Counted from the stretch's first letter, positions 10,862 to 22,800 are shown. The stretch: 40,479 nucleotides of DNA from Chlamydomonas sphaeroides (GCA_001662425.1 BDDC01000880.1:1-40479); one strand, 5' to 3'. Notes: generated by a model not told the origin, from the letters alone. Made by a program: numbers and translations.

Positions 10862-13800
10862 TTACCCCCGCCCCCAGCGCCCCCAGCCTCCGCTGCGACC
10901 CTGCGTCCGAGCAGCCCAGCCTCCGCCCCTGCCCCAGCCGCTTTCCGCGCCGCCCTCCTCCGATTCGTCGTCCTCCTCCTCCTCCTCCCAGCCCAGCTCC
11001 TGCCCACCCAGGGCCGCCTCCGCATCCGCCCCAACACGTTCCGCCGCCTGCGCCCTCAGCCCCGCCACATCCACGAACCCCAGCGCCGGCGACCGATACG
11101 CCATCGGGTCCTGCCACGGCCCCGTCTCCAGCCCCAGATCCCCCACCAGGATCAACCCCTGCGCCTCCACCGCCGGCGCCGCCCGCCGCGCCTGCAGCGC
11201 CTGCCGCACCTGCGCCTGCGGCCTCGCCGCACCCTCCCCACTCGCGCCCTGCCCACTCGCCCCTTCCGCAACCCCGCCCGCGCCCTCCCCCACCGCCACC
11301 GCGCCCATACCCTTGCTCCCTCCCGCTTGCGCCTGCACATGCGCCCCATGCGCCCCTTGCGCCCCATGCGCCCCATGCGCGCCGTGGTGGCTGTGGTGGC
11401 CGCTGGCGGCCGTGAGCCCCGCGGGCTGCTGCGCAGCCAGCAGCACGTCGGGCGCGTCGTGCGGCAGGTCGCCCACCAGCTTGCGCAGGCTGAGGTGCAG
11501 CCCCAGCTCCAGCTTGGCGTGGCGGGCGGCGGGGCCTGGGGCGCCGGCCTGGGCGGCGGCACGGTGGCGGCGGCACATGCAGGGGCGCAGGTGGGGGTGG
11601 GGCAGGTGGCGAGCAGGCGCCTGGGCGGACATGCGGAGATGCGGGCGGACCCAAGGCGGACCCTAGGCTGTGCGTGTACCGTAAGCGCGGGGTTGGATGG
11701 GTGGGCAAAGCCTCGCGTGCCGAGGGCTAAGATGGGAATGGGTCCCTGCCAGGGGGACGATTCCCCCTCCCCTCCTGAGCAGGCGGTGAGCAGGTGCCCT
11801 AGGGCGCCTTGCACGCACTGGCATGGCAGCAGGTGGCGTCTGGTGGCCCCGGCCCGCACCGCCGCAGCGCCGCCCACCTGCTCCGCCTGCGCCGGCGAAG
11901 GCCGCGGCAGCTTGAAGCCTCTGCCGCCGGCAGCGTCCGTCGCCGTAGAGCCCGGTTCCTGCGCCGCCGCCGTCGACGCCTCGCCGCCCGGCTGCTGCTG
12001 CTCGACGCCGGGCGCCGCCGCCGCCTCGGCAGGGGCCGCGGGCGCCGCCGCGTCAGCGGCAGCGGCGGCGGGCTGCGTCGCCGCTGCCGCCGCCTTCGCG
12101 ACCGCCGCCGCCGCCACCGGGCTGAACTTCCTGCGTATGTCCAGCCGCGCTAGCAGCCCCAGCTCGCCGTCCTGCGTGGCCGTCACTGTGAGGCCGCCGC
12201 CCGAGGCGCCGCCGACGGCGGCGCCGCCGCCGCGGCCCGCCGCCGCCAGGCGCATGAGGCCGTCGACGAGGGAGCCGTCGGTGGTGGGCGCCGCGCCCCC
12301 CAGGTCGGTCCCTGCGTCGCCCTGCGCCAGTCGGTGCACCTGGAAGGGGCCAGCCGGCAGCGACAGGACGGAGGTGGTTGCGGCACCGCCACGTCGCCAG
12401 CCACGGGTTCCATCCCACACCTAGTCACAGCCCCAGGGCGGGCTCTGGGCTGCGCCAGGTCCCATTTGCTCCAGGCAGCTATGCAGCGCAGGTGCGTAGG
12501 GCCCGCTGCGGTAGCCTTTCGGCCCCGCCGCCCAGGCAGGCCGCGGCGCTCGGCCTGACCTGTACCGTACGCCCGGCACGCTCCAACGTTGCAAGCAGAA
12601 GCCTCCATGGCGAGGGGTGGAGCACGCCGCCGGCCAGAAGATGCCCCAGTCCGCCCCACCCCGGGCCCCCCCGCCCTTTCCCACCTTGAGCTGCTCCGAC
12701 CGAGCCACCGCCCACGCCAGCTGCAGCAGCACGGTCACCCCCGCCAGCGCCTCGGCCGGCACCGCGGCGCCGCCGCCGCCCGCACCCACGCCGCCGCCCG
12801 CACCCACGCCGCCGCCAGCGGCCACATTAGCCTTGGCCTTGGCCTTGGGCGGCGGCGCCGCCGGCGCCGCGGCATCGGAGGTGCCGGCGGGGGGGGGGTC
12901 GCCGCCCCCCNNNNNNNNNNNNNNNNNNNNNNNNNNNNNNNNNNNNNNNNNNNNNNNNNNNNNNNNNNNNNNNNNNNNNNNNNNNNNNNNNNNNNNNNNN
13001 NNNNNNNNNNNNNNNNNNNNNNNNNNNNNNNNNNNNNNNNNNNNNNNNNNNNNNNNNNNNNNNNNNNNNNNNNNNNNNNNNNNNNNNNNNNNNNNNNNNN
13101 NNNNNNNNNNNNNNNNNNNNNNNNNNNNNNNNNNNNNNNNNNNNNNNNNNNNNNNNNNNNNNNNNNNNNNNNNNNNNNNNNNNNNNNNNNNNNNNNNNNN
13201 NNNNNNNNNNNNNNNNNNNNNNNNNNNNNNNNNNNNNNNNNNNNNNNNNNNNNNNNNNNNNNNNNNNNNNNNNNNNNNNNNNNNNNNNNNNGCGCGCTGC
13301 TTGGCGGGGGCGGCTGCCGCCGCCGCCGCTGCGTTGGCGGCCGCCAGCTGCGCCACGTGCTCCTCCAGGGTGGTGGGGCGGACGTTGAGGTGCTGCGGGA
13401 CGCCCACCTCCTCCAGGCCTGGCGCGGGGCGCGGAGGAGTTGGCGAGGCAGCCGCGTGGGCGCGAGCAGCGCGGCGCCATGGGCCAGGCGGGCCTCGCCC
13501 GCCCCGGTCCCAGCAGCCAGACGCGCGCTGGCGTCCCCGCTCAGCCATCCGCTGGTAGCCGCCCGCTGCCGTACCGGAACGGCGCATGCCGCAAGGCGCA
13601 AAGCGCCCGCACTGACCCAGTGCCGGCAACGCAGCCCCCCCGCCGCCCAGACTCGACCTACCCCAGTGCGTCCGCGTGTAGAGCTCGTCCAGGACGTCGG
13701 CGGCGCTGGCCACGCCCCAGGCGGCGGCGCTCAGCACGCCCACCGCCAGGGTGGACAGCACGCGCAGCACGCCCGTGGGCGGGGGCGCGGCCAGGGCGCC

Positions 13801-16800
13801 GGAGGGGCGCGGCGGGCGGGGGCCTGCGCCGCAGGGGGCCACACGCGAGGGCGAGGGCGGGCGGAGCTGGGCCTGAGGTGGCCTGGCAGAGGCGGGCCTC
13901 AGCGCTCGCCACCCGGAGGCCACTTGGCCCCAACCTGTCCACCATCTGGCGCCTGCCCCCTTTCAGCCCTGCCGCTTACCCGCATCCCGATAGGTCGAGC
14001 AGCACTTCTCTGCCTGCCCCACATGGGCATGAGGCAGCCGGTGTCCCCCTACCCCCGCCTGCCGCCCCACCGTATCCCATCTCCTTGAGCAGCTCCTTTG
14101 CCTCCGGCAGCTGCTCGTCCTCCTCCTCGCTGCTCTTGTCGCCGCCGCTGCCCGCCTTGGCGTCGCCGGGCCCCGGGGGCCGGGGCGCCAGGCGGGTCAT
14201 GATGGGAAAGCCTGGGGGGTGTGGGGGTGTGGGTGTGGGTGTGTGTGTGTGGGGGGTGTTGGGTTGGCGCACGTATGCTTGTGTGCAGCAGGAGGGTGCG
14301 CATGCAGGCACAGCTCCGGGGCTGCATGCCGTACGAGGCAGGAGCGAGGTTAACAAGCGGCAGGTGGCGATAGCGAGAGCTGTCGCTAGGGTCAGAGGCC
14401 AGCATGTATGCACACGGCTTCTCCTCACCCCAATTCCACCCCCACACCATCACCGCCACCCGCCCCCGCCGTACCCGCGTGGTGCACCGACAGCACCTCG
14501 ACCGCCGCCGCCACCTTCCACCGCGCCGCCGAGCGCCGCCGCCGCCAGCCCGCCACCGCCGCGTCGCGCGCCAGGCCCGCCGCCGCCAGCAGCTGCTGCA
14601 GGCTGAGGAAGGCGGGCCGCAGCCGCAGCACGGCGCCGTCGGCGGCGCGCAGCGACAGCGTGACGCCGGGCAGCAGGAAGAGCGGCGTGCGGGGGCCGGG
14701 GGTGGGGCCGGCCGCGGAGGGCGACGAGGTGGTGGTGGCGGAGGCGGAGGGGTCTTCCTGCTGTAGCAGGTGCATGAGGCCGCCCTGCGGGGGGTAGGGG
14801 TCACAGACTAGCTTGTTCATAGAGGGGAGGGATGGGGTAAGGAGGCGTGGGAGGGCTGGGCGCGCAGGCAGTCGTGTGCTACCGTCAGGCAGACATGGGG
14901 GCTGTGCATGCGGCGCTGGTGGCAGCACTCGGTCCAACTGCATCAAGGCAGCGAGGCGTGCCACCCACCAGCTCCTCCGACGGCCCGCTGGGCGTCCCGC
15001 TGATGAAGCGCTCGGCCGGCAGCGGCGCGGGCTCGCCGCCGCCGGGCCCGGCCGCCGCGCTGCCCGGGGCCCCCGAGCCCGGGCCCCCGGCCAGCGGCCG
15101 GCCGTCGGGCAGGCTGGGCGCCTCGTCCACCACGTCCAGGACCCAGTGGTCGCGGCCGCTGTCGTACAGGTTGAGCGCCACCTGTACGGGTATGGATGTA
15201 CGGCGGGGTTCGTAAAACAACTCGCATCATGTGCAGCAGACCAAGAACACGGCGACCCACACGCGGCACACCCCTGCCCAAAGCAATGTCCCAAGCAAGA
15301 AAGACGAACGCAGCGCATACCCGAGTGAGCACTGCCCCAAGCCGCTCACCCGCATGCCGTGCCGTATGTTCGGCACCACAGGCGGGGCCGCCGGCGGCGG
15401 CGCCTCCTGCGCATCCCCTCCGCCGGCCGCCGCCGCCGCCGCCCGCTCCGCCGCCGCACGGGCCGCCAGCTCCGCCGCCACCTCCGCCGCTACCTCCGCC
15501 GCCGCCTCGGCAGCCGCCTCGTCCAGCTCGCGCGCCCCCGCCACCGCCTGCTCGTCCGCCGCGTCGGCCACCAGCAGGAACCGCCGCCGCGACGGCGCCG
15601 CCGCGCCGCCACCGCCGCCGCCGCCGCCAGCTGCTCCGTGCTGCGCCTGCTGCGGCTGCTGTGACGTGGCCAGCAGGGCCTTGAGCGCTGCCTCCAGCGG
15701 CAGCCGGGCCACGTAGCTGGAGAAGGAAAAGGGCGGCAGGAAGTCGGAGGGGCCCGACGAGGCGCCTCCGCCGCCGCGGCGGAGGCCGACGGTGAGCGCT
15801 TCGCCAGCGGCGGCGGCGGAGGGCGGCTCGGCGCTGGGCTGGCGGCCCGCGGCGGCCAGAAGCGCCTCCGCGTCACGGATGACGCGCTCCTCCTCTGTGC
15901 GGGCAACATGCACGGGGCGGCTTACGGTCCGGCGACCAAGATCGTGTCACGGGTCCGGTTGCCTTGCGCAGGCACCGGAGGTGGGCAACCCTGCCGGCCG
16001 CCCAAACAACCACGCCCCGTACCTTGCGACTAGTGGCCCCCTTAGCGCCCGCCTACGCCCCGGCCCGCACCCACCCATCTGCCGCAGCTCCAGCATGAGC
16101 GCCGCCACCCGCTGCTCCTCGGCCGCAGACGACGACGACGACGACGTCGACGATGACTCAGCCTGACCGCCGGCCGCGGGCTGTCCTGGCGCCGCCGCCG
16201 GGCCGTCGATCGCGCTGACGGCGCGGGTCCACAGGTGCCGCGGCAGAGGCAGCGGGTGCGCAACCGCCGGCGCCGGCAGCCGCGGCCGCTCCGCCGCCGC
16301 CGCCGCCGCCGCGCCCTCGGCCGCCAGGCCGCGGCCACCCAAGCCGGCCGAAACAGCCGCCAGGGCCGCGAGCAGCACCTCACGCGCAGTGCCGTACAAC
16401 GCCCGACCCACATCAGGCACGTCGGAGCTGCCGACCTCCGAGCCGCCGCCGCCGCCGCCGCCGCGGCTGCCGCCGCCGTTTTCGCTGACGGCCGAGCCGC
16501 GCTCGGCGGCGTCGGAGGCCCAGGGTGCTCGAGCCGTCGCCCAGCGGCGCAGCGCCGCCAGCGGCCCGCCGCCGCCGCCGCCCGGGCCTGACTCGTCCGA
16601 CAGCTCGCTGCCGTCATCATCGTCGGCGCTGCCGCTGCCGCTGGCGCCGCCGCCGCGGCCGTTGACGGGCTCGACTCGGCCGCCGGCCCTGGCCTTGCGC
16701 TCAGCCATGATCTCGTCGTACCTTTGTACGACCGGGCAGCAAACGCCAGGCGTGAGTACGAGGCATGGCTGGCTATTCTGCCGTACGACAACACAGTAGG

Positions 16801-18877
16801 CACTGGCCGCACCGCCCCGGCCCCAGCCCTCAAAACCCTGCGCCCGCGCGCTGGCCGTGGCCCAGCCCCAACCGCCCCTCCACTGTCCCTCCATGCGCCC
16901 TCGCCAGTGCCGGCCCCACCCCCGCCTCCCTCACCACCGCCCTCTGCCCTCCCTGTTCCCCACTGCCGCTCGCCCCCCCACCTCTCCGCACCTGCTGAGC
17001 AGCAGCGCCCTGCGCACCACCTCGGCCCCCTCCTGGCTCACAAACATGAGCCGCTGCCCCGCCACGGGGGCCGACATCCGCAGCAGCATCTCCGACCCCG
17101 GGTCCAGGGCAGCGGCAGAGGCGGCGGTGCCGCCGCTGCTGCCTGCACCGCCGCCTGCACCGCCGCCCGAGCCCGACGGCTGCTGCTGCTGCTGCTGCTG
17201 TGGCGGCGGCGGGGTCGCCAGGACGCTGGCCATGTCCCACTCGTCCTGCGCGTGGAGGGCCGAGGGAGGGCGGCGGCGCAGAAGGGCCGTGATGGCATTG
17301 GGGGTGAGGCTGTACCTGTAGGGTTAAAGCGTGCCGTCACACTCGCGCATTGCTCAGGGCGGGGCGGGCGGTGCAGTGGGGGCGGGGTGGGGCAGCGAGC
17401 GCGCTCGCGTGCAGGGTGGGGCGGATGAAACCCAGGGCCCCGCACGACGGGCGCCCTCGCCTAGCTAGCGAGTCCTGCTCTGTGGTGCCACGAGTCGGCC
17501 CCAGCCCAAGCAGCAGCAGCAGCCAAAGTGCGAGGCCGCATCGGTCCCCAACCCCGCCCGGCAGTCCCACCCTACTGAGCACTGGCTACTCGCGCGGGCC
17601 CCAGGCCCCTGAGGACCCTTCCCTGCCTCTCCCAGCACCGGCCCGGTGTCCCAGCACCGGTCCCCTGGCCCGGCCCAGCCCCGGGGCCCCTGCGCCCTCA
17701 CCGCCGCCTGCAGCCCCGCCATAGTGTGAAGTCCCAGCTGACCCAGCTGACCGGCCGTGCACCCCCCGTACCTCTTGCTCGTGGCAACTCCTTCGTCCCT
17801 GCCCCGCCCACCCCTTCGTTCCCTGCCCCTCCCTGCCCCGCCCAGCCCTAGGGCCCCTGCGCCCTCACCGCCGCCTGCAGCCCCGCCACGGTGTTGCAGG
17901 CCAGGAACACGTCGCCCAGAGCCAGCGCAGGCACCGATGGCGGCACAGCAGCGGCGGCGCGCGAGGCGGCCGGCCGCCGAGGTGCTGCCCCGGTCGGCAC
18001 GGCGTCCGCCCCGGCGCCCGCCCCGGTCGCCTGCTCGCTGCCGCCCAGCTGGTTGGCCGCGGCGGGCCCCGTGGCGGCACTGCTGGCGCCGCCGTCGTGG
18101 CAGGTGCTAGTGCCCCCGTGGGAGCTAGAGGCCTGCAGGGAGCGCTGCGCCCAGCTGGCGCCGCTGGCGGCCGCGGCCGCGGCCTGCAGCCGGGACGCTG
18201 CTGCCCAGCCCGAGCTGGGCCCCGGCCCCGCGCGCGAGTCTGCCTCGCCGGCTGCGGAGCCCGCCGCCCTGCGCCGTCCATTGCTGCTGCCGAAGCCGCG
18301 GATGCCCTCAGCAGCCGCTGCGTTGGCGGCTTTGGAGGAGGTGAAGGAAGCTGCCATGGCGGCGGCCAACTGCAGCGTGGCCGGGTGGTGAGGGGCCGAT
18401 AGCCGGTAGGCTGCGGCCCGAGGAGCCTTGGCCGCCCACAGGCGCCGGCCGCCCGGGCCAGAGGCCTCGGGACTCGTGGCATAGAGGGTGCTGTGCTTCA
18501 GGGCTGCGCTGGGCGCCGAACGCGGGTTGTGCGGGGAGGCTACGGGGCGTCTGGCGGCCCTGCGGGAGGCAGGCGGCGGGCGTGTTGGGCGGGGAGCGGC
18601 TGGCCTGAGGTGGCAGAGGCAGGCCCGGCGCCGCAAGCTGGGGCTGACCGACTATGGTGGCCTACCAGAAGCGCCCGGGGTCGGCGTGGGGCAGGGGGAC
18701 GACGAAATCGGGTCCGGCCCTGGCGCCTTCGTGCTGGCCATCCCGCCACACAGAGCCCAGGTCCAGGAGCGTCGACGTTGCGCCCCCGCCGCTTGTCGCG
18801 GCCAGAACCTCAGCTAGCCGCTGAACTTGCTCAGCGTCGAGGTCGTCGCCGTGCGCGGCGGCGCCTGTGTATCGCAT
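10862..18877 (-). CDS. Very large Ala/Gly-rich protein of unknown function, gap inside
   Basis: I do not recognise this protein. Exons read 18666-18877, 17869-18508, 16992-17245, 16075-16721, 15350-15894, 14969-15181, 14475-14784, 14071-14211, 13662-13823, 13292(gap)-13418, 12685-12910(gap), 11878-12339 and 10862-11512. About 1,530 residues are readable and the phase holds throughout. Conserved-looking islands sit between low-complexity runs: DEWDMASVLAT followed by seven Gln, SEMLLRMSAPVAGQRLMFV, FSSYVARLPLEAALKALL, NLYDSGRDHWVLDVVDEAP, LLPGVTLSLRAADG, a hydrophobic segment VLRVLSTLAVGVLSAAAWGV (the one likely membrane helix), TVTATQDGELGLLARLDIRR and LHLSLRKLVGDLPHDAPDVL. The C-terminus ends in an acidic EEEEEDDESEE stretch and Gly/Arg. 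The ATG at 18875-18877 is the start. The acceptors of exons 3, 9 and 13 were chosen by phase; the last one uses an AAG acceptor and is the weakest. The strand-like segments near the end may form a lipid-binding or membrane-associated fold, but that is only a guess. Confidence 0.6.
11341..11385. repeat. 9-bp in-frame coding repeat (Gly-Ala-His)
   Basis: About five tandem copies of GCGCCCCAT and close variants lie within the last exon of the large unknown gene. On the coding strand they give a GAH/GAQ tripeptide repeat next to a His-rich GHHSHHGAHG stretch. The length is likely to vary between strains. Confidence 0.85.
12911..13291. other. Assembly gap of 381 N
   Basis: The gap interrupts the large unknown gene between its LEEVGVPQHLNVRPTTLEE exon and the exon starting GGGDPPPAG. 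The left flank ends in runs of G and C (GGGGGGGTCGCCGCCCCCC), typical of sequence that stops polymerases. The exon or exons and the intron here are unknown, so continuity of the frame across the gap is assumed, not seen. Confidence 0.98.
14213..14265. repeat. G/T-rich microsatellite in an intron
   Basis: A GTGGGT/GTGTGT simple repeat lies directly upstream (in gene direction) of the exon beginning FPIMTRLAP. On the coding strand it is the C/A-rich tract before the acceptor, so it may double as the polypyrimidine tract. Confidence 0.8.
17661..17894. repeat. Direct duplication of an exon-intron boundary, 167 bp apart
   Basis: A block of about 60 bp containing the end of exon 2 of the large gene and its GTGAGG donor occurs twice, with donors at 17868 and 17701 (minus-strand reading). 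Both copies read AGLQAA before the donor. The copies are separated by spacer that includes two CAGCTGACC-type units at about 17735-17752. The inner copy lies in the intron and has no convincing acceptor of its own. Confidence 0.8.
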
Positions 18878-19146
18878 CGTCGCGCGACGCCTGTGCCGGA
18901 ACAGCTGATCACGGGCAAAGTTCAGTCCCCATCGTCTTCAAACTGTTTCTTGAGCTCACAAGACGAGGGGGTGGAGCAATGTCTCCGGCCAGGGCTGCAG
19001 GGCAGCTGTTTGTGCATCGGGTTGCGATGGGCCGGGACTGTCCGGGCCAGAGCCTCAGCCTCAGACATACTACTAGGGTGGTGCCACAGGTCTCGTTACC
19101 AGATAGGACCTGCCGCTAAGGGCTACTTTGCGTACACATCCACGCC
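18878..19146. promoter_or_regulatory. Short divergent promoter region
   Basis: The 269 bases between the start codons of the minus-strand large gene and the plus-strand NDUFA1-like gene must contain both promoters and both 5' UTRs. I see no TATA box or recognisable element. The arrangement suggests a bidirectional promoter. Confidence 0.5.
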
Positions 19147-19456
19147 ATGGGTTGGAACGCGATTCCCTCGCTTGCTGTTATCACCGGCATTTGGACGATT
19201 GGTCTCTTCGGACTTGACAAGGTGCAGATGTGGCGTGAGACCAAGCCTGCCTGGTCGAACAACAAGGACCTGTGGCAGAAAGCGCTCAACCGGCGGGACT
19301 GGTACCTGCAGCGTGAAGAGGAGACGCTAGGTGAGCAGCACCGCTTGTGCAGCGATGCAGACTCTCCGTGCGCTCTTTTTGTCACGCCGTTGCTCTGGAT
19401 GTGCGCTAACACTCTATTCGACCCCATGTTCGAGTACCGCAGCCATGGCGAAGTAA
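19147..19456 (+). CDS. NDUFA1: Mitochondrial complex I subunit NDUFA1/MWFE-like
   Basis: Two exons, 19147-19330 and 19443-19456, give 65 residues, the same size as the plant MWFE subunit. The protein starts MGWNAIPSLAVITG, has one membrane helix (about 5-22), then a charged stretch with WQKALNRRDWYLQREEE, and ends AMAK. A single N-terminal helix followed by a short charged tail with an ERD/RRD motif is the pattern of NDUFA1, an accessory subunit in the membrane arm of mitochondrial NADH:ubiquinone oxidoreductase. The first intron begins GTGAGC and ends CCGCAG; the second exon contributes only the last few codons. Without splicing the frame runs on to a stop at 19497. Another small single-helix complex I subunit is the main alternative. 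Confidence 0.62.
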
Positions 19457-19763
19457 GGGAGCTGCGGCCGGTGGGCGCTCTGGGCACGATGGCGTGAAAT
19501 GCGGGGACGGTCATGCGCTTACGCTCGCTGCGGCCAGGAGCTTCTGCTACGTTGCGATGGTGGTTGGGACGAGCGACTCCTGCAGAGACGGAGCTGGGGG
19601 GCTGACAGGAGCTTATGGACGCTGCTGGGGGCGTGCCGCGGGGGGACAAAAGAGTCAGGGTTGCTGCCGCTCTGGGTACGGGGGCGGCGGGGCCCGCACG
19701 CTGTGTGTATGTTGCGGCGAGCGGCAGGTGCATGGAGCTAGTGACACGGGTTTGAGGGGAGTG

Positions 19764-19768
19764 TGTAA
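19764..19768 (+). terminator. TGTAA polyadenylation signal of the NDUFA1-like gene
   Basis: TGTAA on the plus strand lies 308 nt after the stop codon. It sits just before the convergent TBC gene ends at 19844, so the two genes have very little space between their 3' ends. Confidence 0.6.
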
Positions 19769-19843
19769 CCATGGTAATGGTCCAAGCCCGGCTGTGCACA
19801 TCGCGGCCGTGCCGGCCACGTCCATCCGCATCCGCCTCCACCG

Positions 19844-22800
19844 CTACGAGCCCTGCCCCGGCCGGGACTGCTGCTGCTGGCTGCGCTGCGCCCTCCGCTT
19901 CTCCATCAGCGCCTGCAGCAGCGGCGCGGCGCAGCGAGAAGGGCCGTCAGCGGTGCGTCCTGCAGCAACCAGCCGCTTCCCTGGCCGCACCACGCTTCGT
20001 GCAGCAGTCAGGCAGCGCGGCGGCCGCTCACCCGGACCTCCAGCTCCTTGGCCCTCCGCAGCGCGTCCAGGTCCGACATTGATAGGCTGCGCTCGGCACA
20101 TGCAGGGGAGGGGGGGAGCAGCATGAGGGGCCGCACACCCAAAGTGCGCAGGCCGCGGTACAACGCTGCGCGCATTGGCTGAGCGCGGCGCCAGGGCAAG
20201 CGGTCCTTCACGGTTGGCCTGGACTCCGGCTGCCGGCAGTGCCCCGTGCTGCCTTCGCGTACTTTCGCTTTTGTGCCCCTGTGCTGCTGTGCCGGCCCCT
20301 GTGCTGCTGTGCGCCAGGGCGGGCGGTTGTTTACGGTGGGCCGCCCGTGTCGCTCTGCTGCCCGCCGCCCCGCCTCGCCGCCCTGCATCCTTTCCCCCCA
20401 GCCCAGCCCGGCCGCACCTGCCGATGCCGTCAAAGGCCACCGCCAGCAGCTCGTGCACATTGAACAGCTGGCTCACCCAGTCCTTGACCAGCCGCATGAA
20501 GTCGCCTGGGTTGAAGGGGGAAGGGAGGGAGGGAGGGCGGGGAGTCAGTCGAGGGAGGGAGGGCGGCGGGACGGAGCCTATGCGGGTTTAAAAAGGAGTA
20601 TGAAGACTAAAGCGTGTGCCAATGGAGGTGGGCGTAGGCACCCACGGAGGCAGCACGGAGCGCCGCTACTCAGGGCTGCGGGCGGCCCAACAACTGCTGC
20701 GGCAGGCCCTGCAAGTCCGCAAGTTGTGCCCCCTGCCCGTGTGGCCCCTTTCCCCACCTGCGTTGTTGGCCTGCAGCAGGTCCGCCTCTGCACTCTTGAG
20801 CACCGCCAGGGCCACGCGGAACAGCACCTGGCCGTGGGCCGCCGGGGGGGGGAAGGGGGTACAAGCGTGTCTGGGAGAGCGGGGTTCGCGGGATGGGTAG
20901 ATGGCAGCCTGAGAGGGCCACGCGGAAGAGGACCTGGCCGCAGGCCGCCGGGGGAATGCCCTGGGCTTTGGTGACGCGTTTGTCGTGCGTTGCAGACAGG
21001 ATGCTCTGAGGTGCACCAGTGCGGGAAGCGAAGCCTAGCGACTTCTCGAAGGAACGCGATTCCCGGCCCACATTGTGTGCGGGTTTGTGACGGGAAGGGG
21101 AGATGGCCGCCCGAGAGGAAGGGTGCACGACGCCGAGCAGCACTGGGAGGGGAGGCCACGCCGGCAGCGGTGTGGGCATAGGGGGATGTACCATGGGGTC
21201 GGTCACACGTGCCAAGGCGCAGGCGGGGGGCCGGGGGCCCCACCTTGGCCCCCTCGCTGAAGACCGCGTCCAGTACCCTGCACGCCGACTCAGCCGGCAT
21301 GGAGGCGGTGAACATGGTCTGCGGCAGAGGGACAGAGGGGCAGAGGGGAGTAGGCCTTGGGGCCGCGAGGTGCGGCGGGGCGCTGCGGGCGCTGAGCACG
21401 CCTACCGGCTCCTTGGCAGCCGGCCGGCCGCGGCCGTCGCGCCAGGCGTGCACTGCTGAGCGCTTGCGCGAAAGCAGCAGCCCCACTGGACCACCCAACA
21501 GGGCCACGTCTGCAGTGCAAGCGGGGGCCGAGGCCACTGCCCACCCGCTGACCGTGAATGGCACCAGGCACCACCAGGCACCACCAGACACCACCAGGCA
21601 TCACCAGGCACCACCAGGGCCCCAGGACGCCGCCCTTGTCCCTGCCGCGCCCCGGCCCCCGCAGCCGCACCAGGAACCAGTCTGTGGCGATGAGCGAGGT
21701 GTCGCAGCCCAGCGCCCTCATGTGCGCCCCCAGCCGCGGCAGCTTGGCGTCCACCAGCTCCTGCCGGCGGGCAGGGCGGGCGGGCAGGGCAGGGCAGGGC
21801 TGGTCGGTGGCAACAGGGCAGGGCAGGACATGGGAGAGGAGGCACGGACAGTCATAGAGGAGCGGTGGTGCAGGAGATAACGAAGGGTGTGCATAGCGGA
21901 GGGGGCCCGGGGCCGGCGGAATGCAGGGTCGGCCGACACCAGGTCGGCGGACACCCTAGCACAAAGTCCCCCCCGGCTCCGCGCACACCGCCCACCTGCA
22001 GCGTGCGCATGTCCACGTGGCATCCCGATAGCGAGGTGTTGAAGGTGCCCTGGGTGCAGGGGCGGGAGGAGGTAGGGGGTTAGGCAGGGGGCTGGGGCCG
22101 GGTGTGGTGGGTGGTGTGTGCTGAGGGAGGTGATGCGGCAGGCCCCGCATTGCTGGGCAACGGGGGGCAGACTGGGCGAAACACAGTGCTCTAGCGGCCC
22201 CAGCGGCCATCCAGGCAGGGACGCGCGCACCGGGAATGCGATACTCTCCACCAGCGCCACCAGCAGCCAGAAGGCCTCCTCCTCCTGCCGGTCCACGCCC
22301 ACCAGCAGCGTGCCTGCACGTCGCACAAGCGCAGGGAGGGCGGCGGGCGGGGCTGGGAAGGGACGGGAAGGGCAGCAGCAGGTGGGGGCATGGGGCTGAC
22401 CAGGGGCAGCACTGTTGTACGGCGGCGGGTGCGGGGCAGGAGGTAAGGGCGAGGAGTCAGCGAACTCCCTCACCCTCCAGTTAAGGCCCCGTGCACACAC
22501 GAAAAGACAAAACCAGTACCGCATGCTTGAACAAGGTGGCCTGCAGCCATCCAGCTGCCTGAACCGCCAGGTCGCTGAGCGCCGTGCTTGACGCTGTGTG
22601 CTGTATCACCACGCTACCCTATGATCATGATACTGTGATGCATGCCAGTACCAGGGTGCTGCTGAGCAACCAGCCGCCTTACCCGCCAGGTAGTTGAGGC
22701 CCTGGCAGTAGCCCACCCCGGGGTTGTGCACCGAGTAGGCCACCAGCAGCCGCCGCAGCGCGGCCGCGCCCGCGCCGCATCCCGACAGGTAGGGGTGGCC

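Noticed and set aside
10811..12424. Plus-strand open frame of over 500 codons
   Set aside because: It lies opposite coding exons of the large gene and follows their GC bias; no protein-like segments.
17700..17740. Extra exon from the duplicated donor block in the large gene
   Set aside because: The only possible acceptor lies within the CAGCTGACC repeat, and the model joins in phase without it.
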